Shown: positions 24,788 to 33,774, counted from the stretch's first letter. The stretch: 64,000 bases of DNA from Sphingomonas hankookensis (GCF_022664465.1 NZ_JAKREV010000001.1:682001-746000), one strand, 5' to 3'. Numbers and translations: made by a program. Notes: generated from the sequence alone by a model not told the origin.

Positions 24788-26341
24788 TTGCACCCACCCC
24801 CCGCACAGCGGATATGCGGCGCCGTGCCCGCTCTTCTCGCCCTGCTCGCCGGCCTGACCTCGGCCCTCGGTTTCGCGCCGCTCGGATGGTGGCCGGTGAC
24901 ACTCGCCGCGCTGGCGTTGTGGCTGTGGGTCGTCCACCGCGCGCCGACGCTGAAGGCGGCATTGTGGCGGTCGTGGCTGTTCGGCGTCGCTCATTTTACG
25001 GTGGGCAACAACTGGATTCAGCACGCCTTCGACTTTCAGGACCGGATGCCCCCGGTGCTCGGCTATGTCGCGGTGGTCGGCCTCGCGCTCTATCTCGCAA
25101 TATACCCCATGCTGGCGGGCGGGATCGCGTGGAAACTCGGCCGGCGCAGCGACCGCCCCGACCTCGCCTATGTCGCCGTCGCCGCGGCGGCGTGGATCGC
25201 GACCGAATATCTCCGCGCGGTCGTCTTCACCGGCTATGCGTGGAACCCGATCGGCGTGATCTGGGTGCCGACGCCGCTGCGGGCGGTCGCCACCGTCACC
25301 GGCACCTACGCACTGTCGGGGCTGACCGTGCTGCTGAGCGCCGCGATCCTCCTCCCACGACCGAAGGTCCGCGCCGGCGTCCTCGTCGCGCTCGCGCTGC
25401 TGACACTGGTCCCCGGCGACATCCGGCAGACGCCGCCCGCGGTCGCCGCCAACGCCCCGCGTGTCCGCGTCGTGCAACCCAATTTCCCGCAGGAAGCCGT
25501 CCGCAGCCCCGGCTATGACGACCGCCTGCTCGACAAGCAGATCGAACTGTCCGGCACCCCCGGCACCGCCCCGCGCCTCGTCGTCTGGCCCGAAGGCACC
25601 GTCAACTTCTACCTCGAGGACGGCTATCCGTTCGAATGGTACGACGCCTCCCCCTCGCTGATGCGCGCCCGGATCGCCAGCGTGCTCGGCCCCCGCGACG
25701 TCGCGCTGGTCGGCGGCACCGCGCTCATCTTCGGGCAGGATCGCGAGTTGCAGGGAGCCGGCAATTCGGTGTTCGCTATCACCCCCGACACCCGCATCAT
25801 CGGCCGCTATGACAAGGCGCATCTGGTGCCGGGCGGCGAATATCTGCCGATGCGATCGATCCTCCAGCCGCTCGGCCTCTCGCGCCTCGTGATGGGCGAT
25901 ATCGACTTCGCCCCCGGCCCCGGTCCCGCCGCGCTCACGCTGCCCGGCTTCGGATCGGTGGGCATGCAGATTTGCTACGAGATCATCTTTTCGGGGCAGG
26001 TCGTCGACCGCGCACACCGCCCCGCCCTTCTCTTCAACCCGTCGAACGACGCATGGTTCGGCGCGTGGGGTCCGCCGCAGCATCTGGCGCAGGCGCGGCT
26101 GCGCGCAACCGAGGAAGGGCTGCCGATCCTGCGCGCCACTCCGACCGGCATCTCGGCGGTGATCGACGCGTCAGGCGCGCTGGTGGCGACCATCCCCGCG
26201 AACCGCGCCGACGCGATCGAGGTACCGCTGCCCGCGCCCCATGCCCCGACGCTGTTCGCGCGCGTCGGCAACTGGATGGCATTGCTGGCGATAGTTTTGC
26301 TGTCCGCCCTCGCGATTGCCATCCGCCGCCGTGCGCGCTAG
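24788..26341 (+). CDS. lnt: Apolipoprotein N-acyltransferase
   Basis: A 517-residue inner-membrane enzyme that adds the third acyl chain to the N-terminal Cys of lipoproteins. Six or more helices are followed by a periplasmic nitrilase domain with the catalytic Glu (VVWPEGT), Lys (YDKAHLVPGGEYLP) and Cys (GMQICYEIIF). A final helix ends the protein. TTG at 24788 is taken as start because AAAGGAG sits five bases upstream and no ATG lies in the proper region. That ribosome binding site lies directly behind a family B repeat. In relatives lnt follows corC. Confidence 0.95.
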   Translation: MHPPPAQRICGAVPALLALLAGLTSALGFAPLGWWPVTLAALALWLWVVHRAPTLKAALWRSWLFGVAHFTVGNNWIQHAFDFQDRMPPVLGYVAVVGLALYLAIYPMLAGGIAWKLGRRSDRPDLAYVAVAAAAWIATEYLRAVVFTGYAWNPIGVIWVPTPLRAVATVTGTYALSGLTVLLSAAILLPRPKVRAGVLVALALLTLVPGDIRQTPPAVAANAPRVRVVQPNFPQEAVRSPGYDDRLLDKQIELSGTPGTAPRLVVWPEGTVNFYLEDGYPFEWYDASPSLMRARIASVLGPRDVALVGGTALIFGQDRELQGAGNSVFAITPDTRIIGRYDKAHLVPGGEYLPMRSILQPLGLSRLVMGDIDFAPGPGPAALTLPGFGSVGMQICYEIIFSGQVVDRAHRPALLFNPSNDAWFGAWGPPQHLAQARLRATEEGLPILRATPTGISAVIDASGALVATIPANRADAIEVPLPAPHAPTLFARVGNWMALLAIVLLSALAIAIRRRAR

Positions 26342-26354
26342 GGCTCCGACATAA

Positions 26355-26410
26355 GGAAAGCTTTATATGCGGCATGGCAACGGCCGCGCGCTTTCCCTCT
26401 AGCCTAGAGG
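26355..26410 (+). promoter_or_regulatory. Nested hairpin leader of metK with SD-sequestering stem
   Basis: GGAAAGC (26355-26361) pairs with GCTTTCC (26390-26396) and encloses a second GCGGC/GCCGC stem. Directly next, CCTCTA (26396-26401) pairs with TAGAGG (26405-26410), which covers the AGAGGA ribosome binding site of metK. The two stems share base 26396. It looks like a compact translational switch. It does not match the SAM-I, SAM-II or SAM/SAH consensus by eye. Confidence 0.5.
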
Positions 26411-26416
26411 AAGTCC

Positions 26417-27628
26417 ATGCGTTCCAATTATCTCTTCACCTCGGAATCGGTTTCCGAAGGCCATCCCGACAAGGTCGCGGACCAGATTTCCGATTCGATC
26501 GTCGACCTGTTCCTGTCGAAGGACCCCGAAGCGCGCATCGCCTGCGAAACGCTGACCACGACCCAGCTCGTCGTCCTTGCCGGTGAAATCCGCTGCAAGG
26601 GCGTGTTCGAAAACGGTGAATGGGCCGATGGCGCCGAAGCCGAGATCGAGGCCGCCGTGCGCGAAACCGTGAAGAAGATCGGCTATGAACAGTCGGGCTT
26701 CCACTGGGAAACCTTCCGCTTCGAAAATAACCTGCATGCGCAGTCGGCGCATATCGCGCAGGGCGTCGATGCGTCGGGCAACAAGGACGAAGGCGCCGGC
26801 GACCAGGGCATCATGTTCGGCTTCGCCTGCGACGAAACGCCCGACCTGATGCCGGCGACGCTGGATTACAGCCACAAGATCCTCGCCAGGATGGCGGCGG
26901 ATCGCCATGCCGGCACCGCGCCGTTCCTCGAACCCGATGCCAAGAGCCAGGTCACGCTGCGCTTCGAAAACGGCAAGCCGGTCGCCGCGACCGCGATCGT
27001 CGTCTCGACCCAGCATGCGCCGGGTTACGACAATGGCGACAAGGAAGCCGAGCTGCACAATTACGTGAAGTCGGTCGTTGCGGATGTGCTCCCGGCCGAC
27101 CTGCTGTCGGACGCGACCGAATATCACATCAACCCGACCGGCAGCTTCGAAATCGGCGGCCCCGACGGCGACGCCGGCCTGACCGGTCGCAAGATCATCG
27201 TCGACACCTATGGCGGGGCGGCGCCGCACGGCGGCGGCGCGTTCAGCGGCAAGGACCCGACCAAGGTCGACCGGTCGGCGGCGTACATCACCCGCTATCT
27301 GGCGAAGAACATCGTCGCGGCGGGCCTCGCCAAGCGCTGCACGATCCAGCTCGCCTATGCGATCGGCGTGTCGAAGCCGCTGTCGCTGTACGTGAACACG
27401 CACGGCACCGGCACCGTCGCCGACGACGCGATCGAAACCGCGATCGCCGGCATCGCGAAGCTGGGCGGCCTGACCCCGCGCGGCATCCGCACGCACCTGT
27501 CGCTCAACAAGCCGATCTATCGCCCGACCGCGGCATACGGCCATTTCGGCCGCAAGCCCGAAGGCGACCTGTTCCCATGGGAAAAGACCGATCTGGTCGA
27601 CGATCTGAAGGCCGCACTGGCCGCCTGA
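26417..27628 (+). CDS. metK: S-adenosylmethionine synthetase
   Basis: A 403-residue enzyme that makes SAM from methionine and ATP. The family motifs GHPDKVADQ at the start, [10 protein letters not shown] near 132 and [16 protein letters not shown] near 272 are intact. It supplies SAM to MiaB and TrmB encoded in the same block. The start is firm: AGAGGA precedes ATG by six bases, but that site lies in the 3' arm of a hairpin. It follows lnt after 75 bases. Confidence 0.97.
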   Translation: MRSNYLFTSESVSEGHPDKVADQISDSIVDLFLSKDPEARIACETLTTTQLVVLAGEIRCKGVFENGEWADGAEAEIEAAVRETVKKIGYEQSGFHWETFRFENNLHAQSAHIAQGVDASGNKDEGAGDQGIMFGFACDETPDLMPATLDYSHKILARMAADRHAGTAPFLEPDAKSQVTLRFENGKPVAATAIVVSTQHAPGYDNGDKEAELHNYVKSVVADVLPADLLSDATEYHINPTGSFEIGGPDGDAGLTGRKIIVDTYGGAAPHGGGAFSGKDPTKVDRSAAYITRYLAKNIVAAGLAKRCTIQLAYAIGVSKPLSLYVNTHGTGTVADDAIETAIAGIAKLGGLTPRGIRTHLSLNKPIYRPTAAYGHFGRKPEGDLFPWEKTDLVDDLKAALAA

Positions 27629-27716
27629 TTTCCCCTCGACAGGGTCGTGAAAGTACGGGGGTTCGCCGACGGGGCGGACCTCCCGTTTTCATGTCTGCCC
27701 GCCAAGGGGGGATGGG

Positions 27717-28538
27717 ATGCGATTTGCGATAGCATTGCTCGCGGCGACGATTGCCGTGCCGGCCATTGCCCAGCCTGCGGCCCCGATCTCGGTCGAGGAT
27801 CGCGCCACGTTGGACCGCGCCGCCGAACGCGGGCGCCTGCTGGCGGCCTATGACCGGGTAGCGTGGCTGGCGACCGACGATCTTCAGCCCAAGCTGCCCG
27901 ACCGGCGGAACCGGTTGGCGGGATGGGTCGTCGACGGCCCGGCATCGGGGCCCACCGCCATCTTCTACGACCGCGCCCAGCCGCCCCGCGGCCTCTATTC
28001 CGCGCGGCTGGTGGGCGGCAAGCTCGTCGATACGCGGGTGTTGTCGGGCGATGCCGCGATCCTGTCGCCCGAACGCCTGAAGCTCATCGCCGCGCGCGCC
28101 GCCGCCAGTCGCGCGCTTGCGGCAGCAAAGGCACCCGTGTGCAACGGAACCTTCAACACCGTCGTCGTGCCCCCCGCCGCCGCGGGCGACGCCACCATGG
28201 TCTATTTCCTCGCGCCGCAGAAACAGGCGAACGACATGCCGATCGGCGGACATTTCCGGGTGGCGGTCGCCGCAGACGGCACCGCGGGCACGCCCTTCGC
28301 CTTTTCCAAAGGGTGCATGACCTTCCCGCCGCCGTCGCCCCAGCAGCGGGGCGCGATCGGTGTCGTTTCCACCCTGACCGGTCCGCTGCCCAACGAAACG
28401 CACAGCTTTGCGGTAGAGGCCTATCGGCGGCCGTTGTACGTCGTGGTTCCCGGTCCGCCGTCACGGATGTTCGAGCTGGAGCCCGGCAAGCCGATCCGCC
28501 CGGTTGCGCCACCGGCGGAAGGCAAGAAGGCGTCGTAA
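27717..28538 (+). CDS. Secreted protein of unknown function
   Basis: A 273-residue protein with a clear signal peptide (ends PAIAQPAAP). I do not recognise a domain. The mature part has an Ala/Arg-rich helical first third, a beta-rich centre with VYFLAPQKQANDMPIGGHFRV, a single SKGCMTFPPPSPQQRG motif and a Pro-rich tail ending EGKKAS. Two Cys residues could form a disulfide. The stretch just ahead of the ATG (CCGCCCAAGGGGGG) nearly repeats ahead of the next gene, so the two may be regulated together. It lies between metK and trmB, where relatives have nothing or a short gap. Confidence 0.75.
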   Translation: MRFAIALLAATIAVPAIAQPAAPISVEDRATLDRAAERGRLLAAYDRVAWLATDDLQPKLPDRRNRLAGWVVDGPASGPTAIFYDRAQPPRGLYSARLVGGKLVDTRVLSGDAAILSPERLKLIAARAAASRALAAAKAPVCNGTFNTVVVPPAAAGDATMVYFLAPQKQANDMPIGGHFRVAVAADGTAGTPFAFSKGCMTFPPPSPQQRGAIGVVSTLTGPLPNETHSFAVEAYRRPLYVVVPGPPSRMFELEPGKPIRPVAPPAEGKKAS

Positions 28539-28665
28539 GCCGCGTTACCCACACGGCCCCCATCGTCGTCCCGACGAAACCCGCATGACCGTCTCGACAA
28601 CGCGACGAAACTGCGGGAGGTTCGTCCCCGGCGCGGACCGTTCTCGTCCGCCCAGGGGGGACAGG

Positions 28666-29727
28666 ATGCGGACATGGATGGCGGCGCTGGCAGCAGCGAC
28701 GATGGTTGCGACCCCGGTCGCGGCGCAGGTGGTGGGCAGCACGGTATCGGCAAAGGCCGGCAAGCCCTACCGCTTCAAACATAGCGGCATCACTACCCCG
28801 GCCGAGCTGGACGGCATGCGCCGGGTCGACGTCCGCCAATTGGGCGACAATGAACTCGACGTGTTCGCCGTCTATCAGGACGGCCCCGACGCCATCACGG
28901 TCTACGTCTATCGCAGCCTGACCGGCAGCGTGCCGGTCTGGTTCGATCGCGCACGCGCCTCGGTGGAACAGCGGCGGGAGATGTTCGGCAACGTCGTGCC
29001 GGTCGTCCCCACCGCCTTCACGCCCCCTGGCCAGTCGACCGCCAGCGGGCTGATGGCCGGATGGACGCTGAACAAGGCACCCTATCGCGGCACCGCACTC
29101 GCCATCCTGCCGGTCGGCGAATGGCTGGTAAAGGTGCGCTACAGTTCGTCGAAGATGGACGGCCCGGCGGTGGCGGCCCGCATCCCGGCGGTCCTGTCGA
29201 CGCTGGGATGGCCCGGAAACATTCCCGCCGCCACGCCGGCGGCGCCGGTCGCCGATTGCGCCACGCCGCTCGCCTTCTCCAGCACCGCAGCGCCGGTGAC
29301 CGATCGCGACGCATTGTTCTCGGCGGCGTTCTCCGGCGGACTGATTGCGGCGGCGGCGACGGAAAAGGGCACGCCATCGGCCACGCCGCCGGTCTGGTGC
29401 CGCGACCCGGCACCTGCCCGGATCGGCGCGGCCTATCGCAGCGACGGATCGAGCGACAGCTATCTACTGGCGATCAGCGACAGCGGGTGCGGGATCGAGG
29501 TCCAGCCCGATGTCATCGGCCGGGAAGTCGCGCAGTCGCAGGGCAAGACGCTCAACCAATGGTCGACAGCCCTGTACGAACCGGGATCGATCATCATCTA
29601 TGGGCCGACGACCGCCCTGCCGTCACCCGACCTGGTCATCACGATGCTGGAACGACCGATGCTCGCGCGGACCTACACATGGGGCAAGAAGCGGACGGTC
29701 GCGATCAACCCGGCCTTCGCCAAATAG
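28666..29727 (+). CDS. Secreted protein of unknown function
   Basis: A 353-residue protein with a signal peptide (ATPVAAQ). The mature N-terminal part (about 30-190) is beta-rich. It includes RFKHSGITTPAEL, a VYVYRSLTG strand and LPVGEWLVKVRYSS, and resembles a lipoprotein-like sandwich. The C-terminal part has a paired Cys segment (PPVWCRDPAP and DSGCGIEV). No family is recognised. Ribosome binding site GGGGGACAGG precedes the ATG. It follows the other unknown secreted gene, same direction, with 127 bases between them. Confidence 0.75.
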   Translation: MRTWMAALAAATMVATPVAAQVVGSTVSAKAGKPYRFKHSGITTPAELDGMRRVDVRQLGDNELDVFAVYQDGPDAITVYVYRSLTGSVPVWFDRARASVEQRREMFGNVVPVVPTAFTPPGQSTASGLMAGWTLNKAPYRGTALAILPVGEWLVKVRYSSSKMDGPAVAARIPAVLSTLGWPGNIPAATPAAPVADCATPLAFSSTAAPVTDRDALFSAAFSGGLIAAAATEKGTPSATPPVWCRDPAPARIGAAYRSDGSSDSYLLAISDSGCGIEVQPDVIGREVAQSQGKTLNQWSTALYEPGSIIIYGPTTALPSPDLVITMLERPMLARTYTWGKKRTVAINPAFAK

Positions 29728-29850
29728 CCTGACCGCAGCGGCGGCCCGCTTTCCTACACGCCGCCGCGCTGCCATGCTCGCCGATGCTCTTTGACATCGC
29801 GAATACCCCGTTCAACACGGAGCAGTCCGTGTGCGTGCGCAACTTGTGGC

Positions 29851-29875
29851 AAGTGTGACTTTTGTGAACTTTGGC
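29851..29875. repeat. Short repeat 'GTGTGAACTTAGTGAACTTTGG' (family E)
   Basis: A degenerate copy, AAGTGTGACTTTTGTGAACTTTGGC, of a 22-base unit found more exactly (opposite strand) at 45212-45240 and 57408-57432. The rest of 29728-30165 is taken up by family A and B repeats; no gene is seen. Confidence 0.65.
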
Positions 29876-29909
29876 GGCCTGAGGTCGATCCAGCCGCTTC
29901 GAGCGGCAA

Positions 29910-30153
29910 CGTCACCCCAGCGAAGGCTGGGGTCTCCCAGTCAGAGCACGGAACGCAAGCCGCTAGACCATGTGACTTAGGCCTGACCCGTTCGTCCTGA
30001 GTAGCCATTGAGCTTGTCGAAATGGCGTATCGAAGGACCGTTGGTGGCGGGTGCTTCGATACGGGTCTTCGACAAGCTCAGCCCCTACTCAGCACGAACG
30101 GATACGCTTCATGTCATCAGGCTCTAGACACGTCAGCCTTCGCTGGAGCGATG
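29910..30153. repeat. Family A repeat interrupted by a family B repeat
   Basis: The left family A arm is intact (GTCACCCCAGCGAAGGCTGG from 29911). A degenerate right arm (CGTCAGCCTTCGCTGGAGCGATG) lies 200 bases away at about 30131. A complete family B inverted repeat, 29988-30101 (arms CCGTTCGTCCTGAGTAG and CTACTCAGCACGAACGG), lies between, suggesting insertion of B into A. Confidence 0.7.
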
Positions 30154-30165
30154 TTTTCGGACGGA

Positions 30166-30753
30166 TCAACTCCTGCTCCTCGCCGGCAGCACCCGCGCGA
30201 CGATCGCTTCCGCTGCCCAGCCGATGACCGCGCCGGCCACGACATCGATCGGAAAATGCGTGCCGCGCGGGATCTGAATCGTCGCGATGCCGGTCGCCGC
30301 GACATGCGCCGGCACCTCCATCGCCGGATATTCGCGCGCCACCGCCCGCGCGACCGCTACCGCCCCGGCGGTATGGCCCGACGGAAACGAGTTCTGCGGC
30401 CCCTCGTCGGTATCGCCGGGCTTGGGGCGATGGTCGTCGCGGTCGCTGAACTGGTTGGGCCGGGCGCGGTCGATATTCTGCTTGATCACCGCCTTGGCCA
30501 GCGTCGCCAACCCGTGCGCCGCGAGCATCCGCACGCCGGTACGCGCCAGCTTCGCATCCTTCGCCACTAGCGCGACCGCGATCGTCGCCAGGTTAATCGC
30601 GACCATCGGCGGCTGATCGGCGACCTCGCTCAGCTTGCCCGCGACCCGCACGACCGGATGATCCTTCAGCTCCAGCGCGACGCCGTGCCCCGCATCGATA
30701 TCGGCATCGACCAGTTGCTTCGCCGTGCGTTTCGCCTGCTTTTTCTTGCCCAT
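30166..30753 (-). CDS. PAP2 family phosphatase
   Basis: A 195-residue membrane-associated phosphatase. The three PAP2 motifs are present: K-x6-RP in KQNIDRARP near residue 95, PSGH in SFPSGHTAGAV near 125, and RGTHFPIDVVAG near 165. The N-terminus is very basic (MGKKKQAKRTAKQ), followed by hydrophobic helices. Substrates of such proteins are lipid phosphates (phosphatidate, undecaprenyl-PP), unknown here. It faces away from trmB, and the two starts are 82 bases apart. Confidence 0.9.
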   Translation of the reverse strand: MGKKKQAKRTAKQLVDADIDAGHGVALELKDHPVVRVAGKLSEVADQPPMVAINLATIAVALVAKDAKLARTGVRMLAAHGLATLAKAVIKQNIDRARPNQFSDRDDHRPKPGDTDEGPQNSFPSGHTAGAVAVARAVAREYPAMEVPAHVAATGIATIQIPRGTHFPIDVVAGAVIGWAAEAIVARVLPARSRS

Positions 30754-30835
30754 GGCAGTCCAACCCCCGGTACGCGCCGAAGCTCCCGCCGAACGTTCTT
30801 GTCCACAGGGCATATCGCCGGGTAGGAGCGCGGCG

Positions 30836-31516
30836 ATGAACGATCCCACCACCATCCGCCGCCTCTATGGCCGTCGACAGGGCCACAAGCTGCGCCTCGG
30901 ACAGGCCGCGCTGGTCGAGGACCTGCTGCCGCGCGTCTCGGTGCCGGAAACCGGACCGCTCGATGCCACCGACCTGTTCGGCGACGACCGTCCGGTCGAA
31001 ATCGAGATCGGTTTCGGCGCGGGCGAGCATCTGGCGGGACAGGCGACCGCGCGCCCGCAGCACGGCTTCATCGGCTGCGAACCGTTCCTCAACGGCGTGG
31101 TCGGCGCGCTGAACCATATCCGCGACGGCGAATTATCCAATGTCCGCCTGCACATGGGCGATGCGCTGGAGGTGATCGAACGCTTCCCCGACGCCTCGCT
31201 CGAACGCGTCTACCTGCTCCATCCCGATCCGTGGCCCAAGGCGCGCCATGCCAAGCGGCGGATGATGAACCATGGCCCGATGGACCTGATTACGGCCAAG
31301 CTGCGCCCCGGCGGCGAGTTCCGCCTCGGCACCGACGACCCGACCTATTGCCGCTGGGCGATGATGGTAATGGACCAGCGCCGCGACTTCGACTGGCAGG
31401 CACGCACCCCCGCCGACTTCCTGACCCGCCCCGCCGACTGGCCCGAAACCCGCTACGAGCGGAAAGCCCGGCGGCAGGGGCACGAGGTCTGGTATTTCCG
31501 CTACGTGCGGGTCTGA
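30836..31516 (+). CDS. trmB: tRNA (guanine-N7-)-methyltransferase
   Basis: A 226-residue SAM-dependent methyltransferase that forms m7G46 in tRNA. The motifs are EIGFGAGEHL (SAM-binding motif I) near 58 and the family signature HPDPWPKARHAKRR near 125. The TYCRW and C-terminal TRYERKARRQGHEVWYF segments bind tRNA. ATG at 30836 has GGAG eight bases upstream. In the usual order it follows metK. Confidence 0.96.
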   Translation: MNDPTTIRRLYGRRQGHKLRLGQAALVEDLLPRVSVPETGPLDATDLFGDDRPVEIEIGFGAGEHLAGQATARPQHGFIGCEPFLNGVVGALNHIRDGELSNVRLHMGDALEVIERFPDASLERVYLLHPDPWPKARHAKRRMMNHGPMDLITAKLRPGGEFRLGTDDPTYCRWAMMVMDQRRDFDWQARTPADFLTRPADWPETRYERKARRQGHEVWYFRYVRV

Positions 31517-31522
31517 CGCCGG

Positions 31523-31681
31523 TCAGGTCAGCGACGATTTGCGCGGTGGATCGTCCTCGGCCTGCGTCTTCGGCTGATCGCGGTCCAACGTGTCGCTCGG
31601 GCGGCGGGCATCGCCGTCCTGCTGGTGATCGACCGACCGGTTGGCATCGCCATCGGTCGGGCGCGTGGTGGGATCGGGCAT
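31523..31681 (-). CDS. Small hydrophilic protein (52 aa)
   Basis: A 52-residue Asp/Pro/Arg-rich protein starting MPDPTTRPTDGD and ending DDPPRKSSLT. A very good AAGGAG site sits seven bases ahead of the ATG, which argues that it is translated. The composition suggests an intrinsically disordered protein. No family recognised. It converges with trmB and follows pncB on the same strand. Confidence 0.6.
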   Translation of the reverse strand: MPDPTTRPTDGDANRSVDHQQDGDARRPSDTLDRDQPKTQAEDDPPRKSSLT

Positions 31682-31735
31682 CGTCAATCTCCTTGCTTCG
31701 CCAATGCCTGTGCCGCCGCGCATGTTCCGCCGAGG

Positions 31736-33040
31736 CTACACCGCAACCGGGCTCGCCATCCGGCCGCCGTCGCCGAAGATGCGGAGATAACGAGCGATAT
31801 CCGCCGGGTCGCCGGTCGCCTTGGCCGGATTGTCCGACAGCTTGACCGCCGGGCGGCCATTGGCGCCGATGACCTTGCACACCAGCGAGATCGGCTCCAG
31901 CCCCTCCCCGCCCAGCGGATCGCACCCGCGGAAATCGTTGGTCAGGTTGGTGCCCCAGCCAAAGCTCATCCGCACCCGGCCATGGAAATGGCGATAGGTC
32001 TTGAGGATGCTGTCGACGTCCATCCCGTCGGAAAAGATCAGCAGCTTCGACCGCGGATCGACGCCCTGTTCCTGCCACCAGCGCAGGATCTGCTCGCCGC
32101 CCTCGATCGGCGGCATGCTGTCGGGGCGGAAGCCGGTCCAGTCGGCCAGCCATGCCGGCGCGTTGCGCAGGAAGGCGGTGGTACCGAACGCATCGGGCAA
32201 GGCGATCAGCAGGTTGCCGCCATAATGCCGGCGCCATTCCTCCAGCACGCGGTACGGCGCGGCGGCGATGCCGGCATCGTCGTTCGCCAACGCCGCCTCG
32301 ACCATCGGCAGTTCGTGGGCGTTGGTGCCGATCGCCTCGACCCCCGCCTGCATCGCCAGCAGCACGTTGGAGGTGCCGACAAAGCGATCGCCCAGCCCCT
32401 CCTGCAACGCCTCGACGCACCAGCGCTGCCACAGGAAACCGTGCCGCCGCCGCGTGCCGAAGTCCGACAGGACCAGGTCGGGCAACGCGCGCAACCGCTC
32501 GACCTTGTCCCACAGCCGCGCCTTGGCCCGCGCATAGGTGACGTCCAGCGCGAAGCGGCCATGGTCGCGCAGGGCGGCCCGCGCGCGCAGTTCGTTCAGG
32601 ATGGTGAGCGCCGGGATTTCCCAGAGCGACGTCTCCGCCCAGGGTCCGTCGAAGCGCAGTTCATACTGGCCATCGCGGATCGACAGGTCGTATTCGGGCA
32701 GGCGGAAACGGCTGAGCCAGTCGATGAACCCCGGCGCGAACATCCGCTCGACGCCATAGAAGCTGTTGCCCGCCAGCCAGATCAGCTCCTGCTTCGAAAA
32801 GGCGACCGTCCGGGCATGGTCAAGTTGCGCGCGCAATTCGCCTTCGTCGATCACCTCGGCCAGCCGGACCGACTTGCTGCGGTTGATGACGGCAAAGGTT
32901 GCGCGGACGTCCGGGTGCACCTCGCGGATCATCTGCACCATCAGCAGCTTGTAGAAATCGGTGTCGAGCAGGCTGCGCACCACCGGATCGAGCCGCCAGC
33001 CATGGTTCCACACCCGGGTCGCGATATCGGTCATCACCAT
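31736..33040 (-). CDS. pncB: Nicotinate phosphoribosyltransferase
   Basis: A 434-residue enzyme of the Preiss-Handler NAD salvage pathway that makes nicotinate mononucleotide from nicotinate and PRPP. Family markers are [13 protein letters not shown] at the start, FGTRRRHG near 195 (PRPP/nicotinate site), VGTSNVLLA and SDGMD near 345, and GWGTNLTND near 368. It lies 3 bases behind nrtR and is almost certainly co-transcribed. PncA, encoded divergently, supplies its substrate. Confidence 0.95.
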   Translation of the reverse strand: MVMTDIATRVWNHGWRLDPVVRSLLDTDFYKLLMVQMIREVHPDVRATFAVINRSKSVRLAEVIDEGELRAQLDHARTVAFSKQELIWLAGNSFYGVERMFAPGFIDWLSRFRLPEYDLSIRDGQYELRFDGPWAETSLWEIPALTILNELRARAALRDHGRFALDVTYARAKARLWDKVERLRALPDLVLSDFGTRRRHGFLWQRWCVEALQEGLGDRFVGTSNVLLAMQAGVEAIGTNAHELPMVEAALANDDAGIAAAPYRVLEEWRRHYGGNLLIALPDAFGTTAFLRNAPAWLADWTGFRPDSMPPIEGGEQILRWWQEQGVDPRSKLLIFSDGMDVDSILKTYRHFHGRVRMSFGWGTNLTNDFRGCDPLGGEGLEPISLVCKVIGANGRPAVKLSDNPAKATGDPADIARYLRIFGDGGRMASPVAV

Positions 33041-33043
33041 CGG

Positions 33044-33718
33044 TCAGTCCTTCGGACGCTGGACATAGAGTTCGGCAGGACGAAACGCCCGTCCGCCTTC
33101 GAAATCGCCGGTCCCGCGCAGCCCGCCGCGCTCCAGCATCCGGCGGCGGAACGCAGGTTTGTTGAGCGACTGGTCCAGCACCGCCTCGTGCACCTGCTGG
33201 AGTTCGCGCAGGGTGAAGCGTTCGGGAACGAGGGCGAAGGCAGCATCGTCGATCGTGCTGCGCAGCCGGGCGAGCGTATGCGCCACGATGGCGCCGTGAT
33301 CGAACGCCAGCGCGATCGGCTGTCCGTCGCGGTACAACCGGCCATCGGAGCCGATCCGCGCGAGGCACTGGTCGACGGTCAGCCGCAGCGCCGCGATCCG
33401 CACGGGTGACAGCAGCGCGCGATAGGCGATGGCGATGATCCGCATGCGGGGGTCGCGGTCGACGGTGCCGAAGGAATGCACTTGTTCAACCGGCATCGCG
33501 CCGATCCTTGCCTTTTTCCGCAGCACGCGCACGGCCGCCGCTTCGAGCGATTCGTCGATCGCCACGAAACCGCCGGGCAACGCCCAGTGCCCGGCGAACG
33601 GCGGCTGGTCGCGCCGGATCAGCAGCACCGCCGGCTGCCCGTCGACGATGCCGATCGCGACGCAATCGACCGCGACCGAAGGACGATCATAGGCGTTCGG
33701 ATCATACTCCTGTTCCAT
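33044..33718 (-). CDS. nrtR: NrtR-type NUDIX transcriptional regulator of NAD salvage
   Basis: A 224-residue protein with an N-terminal NUDIX domain (about 12-145) and a C-terminal winged helix (about 150-220, FTLRELQQVHEAVLDQSLNKPAFRRRM). The NUDIX box is degenerate: after GGFVAIDE the canonical REUXEE is replaced by RVLRKK, so it should not hydrolyse. NrtR repressors sense ADP-ribose through this domain and repress NAD biosynthesis genes. Genes on both sides (pncB, pncA) are exactly such targets, and an 11-bp inverted repeat lies in front. The assignment is strong by context. Confidence 0.9.
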   Translation of the reverse strand: MEQEYDPNAYDRPSVAVDCVAIGIVDGQPAVLLIRRDQPPFAGHWALPGGFVAIDESLEAAAVRVLRKKARIGAMPVEQVHSFGTVDRDPRMRIIAIAYRALLSPVRIAALRLTVDQCLARIGSDGRLYRDGQPIALAFDHGAIVAHTLARLRSTIDDAAFALVPERFTLRELQQVHEAVLDQSLNKPAFRRRMLERGGLRGTGDFEGGRAFRPAELYVQRPKD

Positions 33719-33720
33719 GC

Positions 33721-33755
33721 CCTTTACATATATCCAAGACGAACATATGTAAAGG
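33721..33755. promoter_or_regulatory. Palindromic operator between nrtR-pncB and pncA
   Basis: CCTTTACATAT (33721-33731) and ATATGTAAAGG (33745-33755) are perfect reverse complements, 13 bases apart. They fill the gap between the nrtR start (33718) and pncA start (33775), so one site could shut both transcripts. Predicted to be the NrtR site. Confidence 0.75.
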
Positions 33756-33774
33756 GTGATGAGGGAGATGCGCC

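Noticed and set aside
24226..25518. 430-codon plus-strand frame spanning the SMR gene, repeat and lnt start
   Set aside because: It covers two real genes in wrong frames and a repeat; Arg/Pro/His-rich translation.
26342..26416. A known SAM riboswitch ahead of metK
   Set aside because: Conserved core elements of SAM-I, SAM-II and SAM/SAH classes were not found by eye, so only the hairpins are reported.
31625..33409. 594-codon plus-strand frame across pncB and nrtR
   Set aside because: It is antisense to two well-recognised genes and has no domain of its own.
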